DNA of 64,000 nucleotides. Origin: Stenocarpella maydis. Its lineage: Eukaryota; Ascomycota; Sordariomycetes; Diaporthales; Diaporthaceae. Shown here in pieces: positions 45,590 to 57,830 of this stretch (positions within the stretch are counted from its first letter, which is position 1; the number at the start of each line of letters is the position of its first letter). The notes under the pieces were generated by a model that saw only the letters and a program-made list of their open reading frames with translations, made no database searches and had not been told where the DNA came from. A program made the translations under genes and the position numbers. The stretch lies in contig NQMI01000083.1 of NCBI GenBank assembly GCA_002270565.1, forward strand, positions 145,510-209,509. The letters run 5' to 3'.

Positions 45590-46650
45590 AGAAATATAGT
45601 AAGGGACTTCTATTATGGCTAGAGAGGGGAAAAGTAAAATAAAGGGTAATTTAATTGGTCTGAGTAAGACTGAAAAGTTAACTAAAGCTAAGCCTAAATA
45701 AGGACCCCTAATCTCCTAGACCCCTAAAGCTAAGGCTATAGATGCTATCCTTACTACCTTAATTAAAATACTGATTTTAGATATTCTCGCGCTTAGCAAG
45801 ACTAATGCTATTTTGATTAGAGAGCTCCTTGCTTATAGGGATAATACCTCTCTTGATGAGTAGCCTTTTGAGCTAGTCCCGGATAGGGATATACTTTGAG
45901 CTATAGGTTTAGGACTTAATATGGTTTCTGCTTTATCTAAAATTGGATATAAGTAATGCTTAAGCTCTAATTAGATATATATTGTTAGGTATAAGGTAAA
46001 TTTGATATTGTTTTAAACTGCTGATGTGGTGAATCGTGGTTGCTGCGGATCTGCCTATTTAAATGTTAGGATTGCTTTGGAGAGCTATAAGACCTTTTTA
46101 GCTCTGCTGAATATAGGTGCTAAGATGAATCTTCTTCCTTTATTTTATTGCTGCTAAAATAAGTTGTTTTATGCTTTACTTTAAGATATGAACTCTATGG
46201 TTTATAATGGAGTGTTATTTATATTAATTGGAGTAACTAAGGAGTAGGTATATATTAGCTATAATGGGATAAGGGCTATTTTCTTTATTATAGATAATAA
46301 AATATATAATATTACTTATAATATTCTTTTAGGGATGCCTTTATCTTTAGATATAAATTTAACTTTTAAGTGATTAAGGGGGTTCCTTTTTGTATATATT
46401 ACTTTTGATGGGTTGCAAGTGATATGTGGGCTAGGGAGGAGGAACTAGAAGCCCTTTTAGGTGGCTGCTACTAAAGTAGTTTTCCATTTGGATGGGTATA
46501 TACCTTAGAGACCTGCAACCTGATTCTAGCTGGATCTAGAAAAGGGGGCAGATCCCTATTAATGGGATCTATCCTTTAATATGCCTAAAGAAATTCATTT
46601 GTGAGAGGGGAATTTAAGAGTTAGTAGTACCTTTTCTTTGGGAGGATAAC
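45590..46650 (+). pseudogene. gag/protease-like relic of second LTR element
   Basis: A plus-strand frame readable through scattered TAG codons. The first part is Lys-rich (KLTKAKPKQ-like, with stops for Gln). Near 46107-46151 it reads ALLNIGAKMNLLP, which is a retropepsin LLDTGA motif altered by G-to-A and C-to-T changes, so the catalytic Asp codon is now Asn. No function remains. Confidence 0.55.
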
Positions 46651-48639
46651 CCTCCTGAAAGTTAATAAACTGGGAGGAAGCTATTAGAGGTAGCTGGATA
46701 TAATGTCTTCCTAAATATGTTGGATAATATACTCTATCCTACTACCCCTGATTAGGATGATGATAATTGGTACTAAGACTGGTTTCTTTCTAGCTGGATG
46801 GTTCCTTAAGTATAGGTATGCTTGGATATAGATAGCTTATATAATTTAGATTTATTGGATTTAGCTAATTAGACTTAAAGGATAATACTATATATGGATA
46901 TTCTGCTTATTAACCCTAATAACCCTAAGCTAAAGGAATATGAATTCTGGGATAAGATATAAAAAAGTTAAAATATAAAAAAGTTAAAATATAAAAAAAA
47001 AGTTAAGATAATATTATGTTTCTAATTAGATAAGTATACTTCTCTTAGGACTATATGCAAGACAAAAATCATCAGTTCTTGATTTACTGCTAAAAGAAGT
47101 ATTAGTAACCTGAAAAACTGGATCCACCCTAGCCTTGCCTAACCCTTCTGATTACCTTACGACTATAACTGAAGATCCATGGGCTTATACTTGAACTTTC
47201 TGGGCATATATCTGGTGATCTTGCCTATAGCATCCGCGCAAGTTTCCTTATATCCTATCTTAGTGGCTGCCTTAGTGTACTTACCTAGTAAGAGCTCTAA
47301 AGGAGGTATATTTGGAGGCTCATTAATTAGATTGGGACACGCGTTAGTAATATAATTATAACTGCTTTCGGAAATCTTTAGTATCTTAAAATTGCAAAGG
47401 TAACCCTTAATATAGTAGATATAATTAGTATAAGCATTATCTTGAAATCCTTAGAGCGATTAGCACTTAAAGAAAGGGATTATAATGGGGATAATGCCTT
47501 AGAAAATTATTTGGTTACAATTGGCCCCTATCTGCTATATGCAATAGTTGCATGAGTTCGCATTGTGACGACTAAAGAAGGCAATAAGGAGAGCCGGGCC
47601 CTAATAAAGGTTATTCCCCTAGCATAGTTAAGATATATACTTCTTATAAGGGCTATTATTTATGTGCTTAATAAAAATGTTATTCAGACCTCCTTTAATT
47701 AGAGTGCTAAGGTGAGACTATAGGTACTCACAAGCCTCTAAGGCTTTTAGGAAGGGAAAGAATAGTTTGAGTAGCTTAGATTTGCGTGTTAAGGAGAGGG
47801 TCTATAGGATATAAAGACCCTTGCCTCTGCCCTTAAGGTTATATATCTTAATATTTATTATAAAGGCCTTATAAAGCGGTAATTTATAGACCTAGTTTCG
47901 TGAAAGGATTGCATTCAGCTGAAAATAAGTATAGATGCCCTCTTTATAGATAGGAGGAGGATTGTATGTTTTGAAGATCCTAATAATAGGAGGTGATTGC
48001 TTCTTACCCTTTCCCTTCTCTTCTTAGCTTAATTAAGGAGGAGAAAATATAGTAATGGTGAAGCTTGTTTAATTAGAGAGGCTTAATGGTTTAATGATAA
48101 GATTGATGATTAATAGTTAATAATGCTGTTGGGGGGAAGTTGAAGAAAAGGATTAGTAGGGGGAAAGCGACTTTAAATATGAAAAGTTGGAGAGGGGAGC
48201 TCTTATTAGAAGCATTTAAAGCAGCAAAGGTTGCTGCCTAGCAGAAAAGGGAAGGAAGTTAAGTAATTTACTAGCTTAAGTGATTCACCTATCTTAAGGC
48301 TCCCCTTCTAATAAAAGCCTACCTTTTTGCTATAACCTCCAACCTAACTACTTCTTCTATAACTACTATACCTCGGCTAATCTCTGATTAGCATAGTATA
48401 ACTTGCATTATTAAGACTTAAAAGCTGCTGTAACTATTAACCTCTACCCTTAAAACTCATTACCTTCCCTCTATTACCTAATTTCTCCTTGCCTTAGCAC
48501 CCTTTTCCCCCGGTCTGACTGATTAGAAAGATGTCTTCCTTAAGCTAGTAAATGATAAAGAAAGGTAAGGGAAAGAAGAAGGGATTCCTGTTGATCCAGT
48601 TCACAGCTATTAATAGTCTAAAAGGCTAAGTTAGCCCTA

Positions 48640-50690
48640 TGAATGATCCTGATGCCCCCGTGCCTACTGTTGAGTACCCAGACCCTTCTGATTAGGTTGG
48701 CCTTAAAGTATGACTTTTAGTGTTGCCCTTTATTATGAATTTTGATGATATTAACCCTATATGGCAGCTAAGATTTCCTAATTTATATAATATTTATAAT
48801 TAAGGAAACTGGGATCGCGGAGCTAGTGTAGACCTAATAAAAGACCCGTTTGAAATTAGAATCCTTAATAATGGGTTGGTACTCTCCCAAGCTTTTAATA
48901 TATCAGACCTTTTAGTATAACCGCCATTCTTTTAGAACTAAAAATGGGGGTATAGTGATTATATGCAGTAGGTGGTGGATATATATTTTAAGGGCGTTAA
49001 TCCCTATCCTTAGTTTAGAGACCCTCCTGGGCAGAAGAACCTGTTTGGCACTCACTATAGTGACTTCCTTATGACCCTTTATGATGCAGAAGGTCTCCTA
49101 GCTCAAGAGGCATACCTGTATACTAATCATATTCTAGGGCTTATTAATTAGCAGCTGATTGATTTTAGTAACCTGGTCTTTATGGTGCTTATAACCTATA
49201 ATATTAATGGAGAACCCCCTAGATTATAAAGATACTACTTACTAAAGGATAGCCAGAGGTTTATTATCTAAGTTATATATACCCCAGGCTATTAGGTATT
49301 AAGCATCTTTAATAGGGATACCAAACGACTTGGTATAATTAATACTCATCCTGATTGGAGAACTTATGATAGGATATACCCTTATATAAGGAACTATATT
49401 GCATACTTCCTTACCCTTAGGCTACCTAAAGGATTCTCAAAATAAGCATGCACGGCGGTCTAAGTGAAGGTTATGCTGCAGCTGGGATTAACTGCCTATA
49501 GACTCCTTATAGCCACCTATGTTGCCTTTTTCTTCTGAGAAAATTATGGAAAGAATAGCTAGGAGTTTGGAGATTGGAATAAGACCAGGCTGCTTGAATC
49601 CGCCCCTCCTGGCTTGCCTACTAAGAAAGCCTTAGCTTTTATCTAGGGTTTTGCTATCCGATTGGAAATTAATGGATCCAGGCGTCTAATTAGGGGCATC
49701 TAGAATACTCTAGTTATTAGCTATAATAAGTATGAGAGGCTTATAGTAGGAAAGAATGTTGTATATTCTTAAGCTGATATCTTAGGGATAAATAAGGGTG
49801 AGACTAAGTATTACGCTATACCTAGTATGGGATTAGAATTGGGATAAAATCTGCTGGGCTTCCTTATAGTGAGATTTAATAAGGCTAATTTTTTAAGGCT
49901 TACTAATGTCCAGACTTCTAGGTTGAGTAAAACTCCTATTACCCCTAATAGCTTGAAGAACCGGCTACCTATCCTAATATTTAAGATACCTGGTGCAGTT
50001 GTAAAGGATCTAATTATGATATTTAGGCTTAAACTTTATAAGGACCCGTTTAAGATACCTGAGCTTCTGCCTTAGGCAGATAGGGCATGGATATATGGAG
50101 AAGATAGTCTTGGGATACTGAGTGAAGTAAGAATTGCTTTATGGATGCCTGATTGGAGTAGGGCTGGAATGCTATAGGGTAACCCTATTAAACTTCTCTT
50201 GCGGCAGATATTAGAGGCAAGCATTAGGAATATATCTTTAGGAGGAAATATGAATATGGGTGGGATAACCCCTAAGCGATTGGGTATCTTAAGGTCTTTA
50301 TTATTATTTCTGTCCTCTGTTCCAGCTATGCTGCTACTATATTGCCTATTGCCTGCTATAATAAGAATTATAATGATTTAAGAGTATAACCGGAATGCAA
50401 GCAAGTGGGTGGGGACTGAGGAAGCAAATTACTAGGTTCTCATGCTAGCAATTAGTAATAGCTATTAATCCTAGGCTTATAAAAAGGCGGCTAAGCGAGA
50501 GGAGAAGGATTGCAGATCGAGCGTACTATAGCAGAATGAGAGTAGGAATAAGCGGGCTAGGAATCAGGAGCTATAAAGAGTCTAATAGAGCTAAATTCAG
50601 GTAGCTTATCTAATTAAAGGAGGAAAGTAATTTTGGTTGTTTTGGGCGGACTATTGCTTATTCTTTATAATGGTTTGAAGAGGGGTATGT
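48640..50690 (+). pseudogene. long broken ORF of unknown family
   Basis: One plus-strand frame stays readable for roughly 680 codons, interrupted almost only by TAG at positions where Gln would fit. Recognisable text includes FDDINPIWQLRFPNLYN, FGTHYSDFLMTLYDAEG, HPDWRTYDRIYPYIRNYIAY and, near the end, a hydrophobic stretch (LLLFLSSVPAMLLLYCLLPA). I recognise no reverse transcriptase, integrase, transposase or helicase motif. The last part is rich in Lys, Arg and Gln. Its first ~135 bases recur at about 54240-54372 in the partial second copy. Confidence 0.5.
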
Positions 50691-51081
50691 TCTAGGGTTT
50701 AGGGGAACCAGTATATTTCAGAATCTAGAGGAAAACCAGCCTTAGTATCCCCCCCCCTTTAAGACTATAAGAAGGGGCCTTCCTATATTGCTTTTGAGAA
50801 ATTTCTAGTCCTAGAGAATTAATCTTTTTATACCTTATAAATTTATATCTATTAGATATATATATATATATTGTGAAATTATTTCTTATGCCCTCTTTTT
50901 CTATGTCTCCTTTTTGGTACCTTCTATTCCCCTTATAACTCTCCTATCGCATTAGGGGCTCCTCTTCTTGCCTTCCACGCTCCTCTTGGGGTGGTTGCTT
51001 GATCAGGGCTCTGGCAGAATGTATGCCTTTTTATGTGTGAGGAGGTTTTATCCTCTTGCTCTCCCTCTGGGCCCGTTTTCA
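50688..51081 (+). repeat. right LTR of second element
   Basis: Partner of 43126-43521; preceded by a short purine tract and followed by sequence from the element interior. Confidence 0.9.
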
Positions 51082-51232
51082 ATATACTTCTTATAAGGGC
51101 TACTATTTATATACTTAATAAAAACATTATTTGGACCTCCTTTGACTAGAGTCCTAAGGTAAGAGTATAGGTACTTATAAGCCTCTAGGGCTTTTAGGAA
51201 GGGAAAGAACAGTTTAAGCAGCTCAGACTTAT

Positions 51233-53265
51233 TCAGCGGAGCGGGACGTGTATCGAGCATGCGAAGCGTGCGAGATATGCGGCCCACGTAGCGTTCTTAC
51301 CCAGCGTAATTACCCGAAAGTTATCTGAGTCTGGATTGGTCCGTTAAGAATCCTTAAGTCTTAATTAGTTAATGATAATGTACCTCTGAAAGTATTTAGC
51401 CGAGAGGAAATTATTAAGAAGATATGTCGTTAAAAATCGTCCGTTGTTAAAGAGGAAGGCGCAAGCCGGAAGGGGGCATGGGCCGGAAGGAGGCATGGTA
51501 AGGCGCTACAGGCTCAGCACCGCAGGCAGGGGGTCCTAGGGGGGAACCCCCTAGAAACAACAAAAGGACGCCTTCAGAACAGACTGAATCTATCACCAAG
51601 TTGCTTTAAAATAGTTAATTCATATCATTTAGCAGTTTCTATGGTGTTAATAATAAAGAGGCGTAATTAATATGGAGCGTGCTTGGGTTGCTTAGTCAGC
51701 TAGGGGCTGCAGCCACTAGTGCCTACTGTAGATGGTTTGCTTCCTGCATACTACTATTCCTACCAATGTTAACCATTAACATTAACTTTTTTCCTCTAAC
51801 CTACATCTAATTCTTTCCTTATCAACTGATTCCCATTATTAGAAGCGATTCCCATTGCCAAAATATCCTCCTGCAGTCTTTACAGCTATGCTCAGCATGT
51901 CGGCCGCTGCTAGCCCTCCTCCTCCCGACCCGCCGGGCGGTAGTGAGGACCCTTTTAAACCCCACAAACGCGATACTCGTAACAATAGCAAGATCTATGA
52001 CTATAAGATTAAGAGCGTTGCTAAGCAGTATTATAGCTGCTAGAATATTAAATCCCTTATGTAGTTTGCCCCAAAGTACGGCAAGCAGCCGGTGAAGAAC
52101 TGCTTTGCCTATCGGTCTGCCCACTAGGCTATAAAGGTAAGACCCCCTATCCTTATCTACAGAAATTTCTGCTAAATACTCTATAGTCCCAAGGATCTAC
52201 TGTTTAGCAGGCCCTTTCCGCCCTCTCTCTGCCTTATTATCGGGCAGCTGTAGAATTAATATCCCCTCCTGAGGGTGCTAACCCTACTAAATACCAAGAG
52301 TCCCAGCTCCCGGCTCGTCTTCAGCCCTATCGCCTAGCACCCAGTCTCACCATACAATCTAGTTAGCATGAGGAGCCTGCTACTTCTGGGTATTATCCAC
52401 TTGCCCGAGCCATACAGGAAGTTATCAAAGTTGCCCCGCTATCAAGCTAACCTGCTAGTAGCGAGGTTGAGATGGAGTCCCCAACCAGGCAGCTAAGGTA
52501 TAATTACAGCACTTTGCTAACCCATAGCCGACATCCCCAACGCGGGTCGATCCTCCCAAGCCGAGGCATATCAGGTTCTGGCGTTAATTATAACAGGCCT
52601 ACTTCTTAGATCTTTAAAGGCCAGACTAGCATTTATTGTGGGCTCTCTAAGCTATTCCACCATTATGGATGCATTAAAGGATATACTAATGCCGAGCAGC
52701 ATGCTCATAATCGTCATCTTACTGAGCAGCATAAGCACTAGCACTAGCATTGCCACGGTGAGATCCCAGACCCTATACAACCAACCCAGGCCTTCCTCAG
52801 CCAGCAGCAAGCTGCTGTAGGTGTTCCAGGTGGTAATAACAATGGCGACTGGTTTGAGTGTTCAACCTATAGCATTCGCCGCTACCCTCGGCTATAAAGT
52901 AGCACTTACCCGGAGATCTGCATCTACTATAATAACGTCGATAATGAAGAGCAGCTAACCCCTTAGGACAACCAGTCTAGGTCGATCTGTATCGGTTGCC
53001 TTCATAAGTTTCCTCTTGCTAAGTTCCGCCCTGTGGCTGATAAGGATCCTATTGACTACTGCCGTGAGTGCATTTATTAGCTTACCCAGGATATTTAAGA
53101 TGAGAGCAAGCGAGATAATAGTGATAATGGTTTCCTGCCTCAGTCCTAGATATTATCAACCCAGTCTTCCCGGGGTGGTAGCTGCTACCGCCGTAGTCCC
53201 AGCAATGGAGTGGGCCAGTATATCTTGCACATAAAGCGTGCGAGATACACATCCCGCTCCGCTAA
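51233..53265 (+). mobile_element. unclassified DNA element with inverted ends
   Basis: A 2.0-kb insert of higher GC content with 22-bp inverted ends (51233-51254 and 53244-53265, TCAGCGGAGCGGGACGTGTA against TTAGCGGAGCGGGATGTGTA) that differ by two transitions. Sub-terminal copies of AAGCGTGCGAGATA lie near both ends in direct orientation. A plus-strand coding relic starts near 51891 (MLSMSAAASPPPPDPPGGSE, then YDYKIKSVAKQYYSC). Later pieces are Cys/His-rich (YCGLSKLFHHYGCIKGYTNA; a CRECIY motif near 53070). A 17-bp GCCGGAAGG.GGCATGG tandem pair lies near 51465-51500. I cannot place it in a superfamily. Confidence 0.6.
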
Positions 53266-53383
53266 TCCCTGGGCCGCTGGGTGTGCGAGTTAACGATTGG
53301 CGAGTTGACGATTGCTTCGGGCTGGCAATAGAATGTAGATACTAGGGCTGACAATTGAGCCAGCGGCCCCAAGGTCTATTTTA
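53266..53383. repeat. small inverted-repeat segment
   Basis: GGGCCGCTGG (53271-53280) and its reverse complement CCAGCGGCCC (53360-53369) enclose about 80 bp containing two near-identical 14-mers (CGAGTTAACGATTG at 53286 and CGAGTTGACGATTG at 53301). It may be a MITE-like insertion or the outer end of the element on its left. Confidence 0.45.
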
Positions 53384-54372
53384 TATTAAGGAGAGAATCT
53401 ATAGGATATAAAGACCCTTACTTCTACCCTCAAGGTTATATATCTTAATATTTATTATAAAGGCCTTATAAAGTAGTAATTTATAAACCTAATTTCATAA
53501 AAGGATTATATTTAGCTAGAAGCAGGTATAAATGCCCTCTTTATCAATAGGAGGAAGATTATATATTTTAAAGACCCTAATAATAAAAGGTAATTACTCC
53601 TTGCCCTTTCCCTTCTCTTCTTAACTTAGCTAAAGAGGAGAAAATATAATAATAATAAAGCTCATTTAATTAGAGAGGCGTAATAGTTTAATAGTAAGAT
53701 TAATACTTAATAGTTAATAATGCTATTAGGGAGGAAGTTAAAGAAAAGGGTTAATAGGGGAAAAAGCAACTTTAAATATAAAAAGTTAGAGAGGGGAGCT
53801 CTTATTAGCAGCATTTAAAGCAGCAAAGGTTGCTACCTAGCAGAAAAGGAAAGGAAGTTGAGTAATTCACTAGCTTAAGTAATTCACCCATCTTAAGGCT
53901 CCCCTTCTAATAAAAGCCCACCTTTCTGCCACAACCTCCAACCTATCCACTTCCTCTATAACTACTATACCTTGGTTAATCTCTAATTAGTACAGCATAA
54001 CTTGCATTATTAAGACTTAAAAGCTGCTATAACTATCAATCTCTATACTTAAAACTCATTAACTCCCTTCTATTACCTAATTTCTCCTTATTCTAATACC
54101 CTTTTTCTCCAGTCTAACTAATTAGAAAGATATCTTCCTTAAGCTAGCAAATAATAAAGAAAGGTAAGGGAAAGAAGAAGAGATCCCTATTAATTCAGTT
54201 TACAGCTATTAACAGTCTAAAGGGCTAAAGCAGCTCTATAAATAACCCTAACGCCGCCATACCTACTATTGAGTACCTAGACCCTTCTAATTAGGTTGGC
54301 CTTAAAGCACAACTTTTAGTATTACCCTTTATTATAAATTTTAATAATATTAATCCCATATAATAGTTAAGA

Positions 54373-54715
54373 TGTAATGATCAAAGGTGTTTCCGAGTAC
54401 GTTAATCCTGAAAGATCAAGGGTTTATGTTCGGAATACGTTGTCAGGCGGTTGTTGAGCAATATTGTTGACTTGACAATGATCACTAGCTGTGAGGCTAT
54501 TCAACGTTGGGATTGAATACGTAGATTGACGACTGAAGAGTCTGTTCTACGAAAGCTACCTAATGTGGTGATGACTATGTCCTTATATGTTCTGACTCTT
54601 CATTCGTCGTCGACAGTATCGATGGTGATCCTGTCGATTGAGTGTTGCTCGATGGAATCGACAACGATCTCATCGATCGTGGTGGGTCCCTGACCCTAAC
54701 CCTGATAAGGTGGCA
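54373..54715 (-). repeat. inverted copy of the chromovirus LTR
   Basis: The reverse complement begins TGCCACCTTATCAGGGTTAG and ends GATCATTACA, collinear over its whole 343 bp with 42380-42733 and 57831-58171. It keeps many CpG/CpA cytosines lost in the other two, so it is less mutated. Flanks (TAAGA and CCACT) show no 5-bp duplication. Confidence 0.85.
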
Positions 54716-54950
54716 CCACTGATTGGATCAGGCGGGGCGCTCCTTTTGGGGGCCACTTCCCGACCTGCGGGGTTGTCTTCTGCGGTAGTCAGCCGCCAAT
54801 GCGTGTGGCTTATAACAGCGTCGCGCACGCACTAGGCATACTTAGCGAAATTCGCCTAACTCGCAAGTCTAGGGTAACTCCTTGCACAAAGTCTAGGGTA
54901 ATTCCTTGCACGAAGTCTAAGGTAACTCCTTGCTGAGCGGTTCCGTTTAA
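54716..54950. repeat. GC-normal spacer with 24-bp tandem repeats
   Basis: Non-RIP-like DNA between the inverted LTR and the pol relic. Three 24-bp units (54863-54934; AAGTCTAGGGTAACTCCTTG type) sit at its right end. Confidence 0.7.
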
Positions 54951-56570
54951 CAGCAATACTACCTATAGGAGCTAAAAAGCAGATTAAACTCTATCTAGAT
55001 TATAAGAATCTTATAACCTTTATAATAACTAAGACTCTTAACAAACAACAAATTATATATATAGAGTTCTTATTATAATTTAATATTAAGGTTATCCATA
55101 GAGATGGAATTAAAAACGTAAGAGCAGATATGCTTAATTAAAGACCCAATTATTAGGATAAGGATTTACCTATAGAATGGATAGTATTTGAAACTTGAGA
55201 AGATAGAAGCCTTATTCTTAACTGAGAGCTTGATGTTATAATTAGAGTTAACTTCTAAACTAGAAGAACCCCTACCAATTGAATAGAATATGATAAGTTA
55301 ATTATAGAAATATATAAAGCACTAGTATATAGCTATTACGGTATTATAGTAATAATTAAAAGGATTTAGCAGAATTACTAGGTCCCTAACCTTAAGAAGA
55401 AGGTTTAAGATATCATTAGTAAATGCAACTTATGTAATAAAAACAAGGCCTCCAGATACAAACTATATGAATTGTTGAAACTACTACCAGTACCTATAGC
55501 TATATGGTTATCTATTAGCCTGGACTTTATCATTAAGTTACCTGTCTTATAAGAACCCTTAACTAGAGTACTATATGATAGTATTTTAGTAGTGGTTTAT
55601 AGATTGAGCAAGTATATATACTTCATATTATACAAGGAAGCTAGCACTGTGGAAGAACTTGCATATATATTGTTATAAACTATTGTAAGCAACTATAAGA
55701 TGGCATATGAAATTATCTCAAATAGGGACAAGCTCTTTATATTAAATTTCTAGAAGTTACTAATAAAGCAACTTAGAGTAAAGCACAAGCTCTCAATAAT
55801 AGCACATCCGCAAACAAATGAATAAATAGAATAAATTAATTAGATTACAGAATAATACCTTTAATACTATATTATTTAATTATAGGATAATTGGGTTGAA
55901 CTGCTACCACTAGTACAGTTTGCCTATAATAGCATAACTACTAGCATGACTAAATAATTACCTTTCGTTGCACTCTATAAATACGAACCTCAGGCATATT
56001 ATAAACTACTGCTAGATAACACTCTAGCGGGATTAGCAGAATAAAAAGCAATATAAATCAGATAGGTTTAAAAGGATATCTAAGTAGAACTCTCTTTTAT
56101 ATAGAAATAAATAATAAAATATACAAATTAGAAAAGAATTAAAGTACTAATTCTTAAGGAGAGAGATAAGGTCTATCTTCTTTATTGAAACATTGAAACT
56201 AAGCAACCTAGTAATAAACTTAACTATAAGAAAATCAGCCCCTTTAAAATTTCATAAAAATGATTAAATACTAACTAAAAACTTTTATCACCTAAAGGAC
56301 TAAAACAATATAATAACTTCTGTATTTCACTTCTCAAACTAGCACTAGAAAATGTAAAATTAAAAATATAAATTGAAACCATTAATAAATATAATAAGAA
56401 ATATAAAGTAGAAAATATTATAAACTGAAAATAGCACTAAGGAATAATAAAATACTTTATTAAATGGAAAGGCTATAATTCTAGTGAAAACACATAGGAA
56501 CCAGCCTAAAATTTAACCCACTATTATAACGAACTCAAAAAGTACTACATGCAAACTACCATAAAACAGC
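54951..56570 (+). pseudogene. chromovirus RNase H-integrase-chromodomain relic
   Basis: In order: RNase H end (KKQIKLYLDYKNLITFITTK, then KVIHRDGIKNVRADMLN); integrase pieces in changing frames (DFIxKLPVL-like, HKLSTSxxHPQTN-like near 55780-55815, NWVELLPLVQFAYNS near 55880-55930); and, at about 56395-56520, a chromodomain reading KYKVENII...YFIKWKGYNSSENT followed by EPA. The chromodomain identifies a chromovirus. Stops and frameshifts are frequent, and nothing here is a working enzyme. Confidence 0.8.
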
Positions 56571-56989
56571 CACAGGAGCTAGAAACACGGCTTAGAAGCC
56601 CTATATATAATAAACCATAATAAACCAATATCATAATAAAACTATATAACAAATCCTAATCTTTACTATAGCTAAAATGAGGGAGACAACTAATAGGAGA
56701 CTAGTTATAATAAAAACAACTAAAAACCAGTTACTAGTTATCTCCTCAGAAAAATCCACTAATACCAGTCACCCTTTCCAACTAACATCCTAACTACTAG
56801 TTATGCCTAAAAACTACCCAAACGGATACTAGTAATCGCACCCCACGCTCCAATAGGTACTAGTTATAAGAAAACAGGATCAGGATAATATAGCATAACC
56901 AGTAGATTAAGAAGTAGCCAGAAGCTAAAACCAATTAAGCAATAACAATATAAATTTTATTCCTAGTAATAAAATCAGGCACTAGATAA

Positions 56990-57640
56990 GACACCCATAA
57001 GCACACCCCCCTTATTACCAGTACCTATAAATTTAGACCAACTAATACTATTGCCCATTAAGGAACTCTAATTAAAAATACCAACCTTACCCTTAGAATA
57101 TAGCTAAGCCTCTTGCACCACCATTCTACCAGCCTCCTCTATAGAACTCCTTTGCACAGCCTTAGCGGATTGCATAGCAATCCGCGCCTGCTTTACTTTA
57201 GCCTCCTCCTTGTCTATACGCTCTAACTCCTCTACATTATCAATGCCCTAACGAATTGCATGCATTATCTTCTCATATTATATCTACTTCTGTTTGCAAA
57301 GGCGCAGGATCCTTACATTCAGCCACTAGGCCTCCTCCTTCACAGCCTCTAGCTCCTCCTCTAACTAACGGTATATTAGGGTAACCTTATTTAGCTAATC
57401 GGGAGTGAGACCTTAAACGTTATAATTAGATAAATCAAGGTGAATACAGGTCTAACAACAGGTAGACTCCAAATCTGCAACCTTATAGTCCTTAGCTAGG
57501 TCATATTCTTTGCAGTAAGAATAAGGCATGAAGATAATGCTACCCTTTAAGATAGTAGTAAAAAGAAGAGCAGCCTTATACTTGGTAATAGAGAAAGACT
57601 TCATGAGATAAGACTTAGTAACCCTACCTAATATAATGAA
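56990..57640 (-). pseudogene. antisense coiled-coil ORF relic near 3' LTR
   Basis: Opposite to pol, a minus-strand frame reads YSYCKEYDLAKDYKVADLES, then CCxTCIHLDLSNYNV (a small Cys motif). A charged coiled coil follows (KVTLIYR, EELEAVKEEA, IDNVEELERIDKEEAKVKQA), with stops where Gln/Trp would fit. Short Cys-plus-coil ORFs of this kind accompany some fungal retroelements in antisense; the function is not known to me. Confidence 0.55.
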
Positions 57641-57830
57641 TTAGGAAGGTATAAACAAAAATATAAATAAACTTAGAATTACTTATGGAAAACACTTTTA
57701 AGAATGAAAGAAGTAAGAACGAAGATAGTATTATAAACTACTTGATATTAGCGGCTAACTATTAGAAAAACCACTTTTAACCTTCATGGGGTAATCCCTA
57801 AGCCAGCCAAACACCTAATCTAATTAGTAA

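Larger units (their letters stand above)
43126..51081 (+). mobile_element. second LTR element, no RT recognised
   Basis: Direct repeats of 396 and 394 bp (43126-43521 and 50688-51081), each starting TGTTC and ending TTTTCA, flank 7.2 kb of AT-rich DNA. The strand 5' of the right LTR has a purine-rich GAAGAGGGG. Inside are a long tandem duplication, a region with a retropepsin-like motif (about 46110) and a long broken frame of unknown type (48640-50390). I find no YxDD-type reverse transcriptase or integrase signature, so this could be a large non-autonomous element or one whose pol has been lost. It sits inside the chromovirus gag. The flanks (AGTGC before, ATATA after) do not match; the right flank is a second copy of the element's own interior. 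Confidence 0.7.
51082..54372 (+). mobile_element. partial second copy of the LTR-element interior
   Basis: 51082-51232 matches 47635-47785 and 53384-54372 matches about 47786-48773, so one interior segment of the 43126-51081 element occurs twice. The second copy starts exactly at the end of the right LTR and is split by an insertion at about 51233-53383. It is more AT-rich than the first copy. Confidence 0.75.

Noticed and set aside
51233..53265. Helitron
   Set aside because: Inverted ends are present, and no 3' CTRR hairpin or Rep/helicase relic was found.
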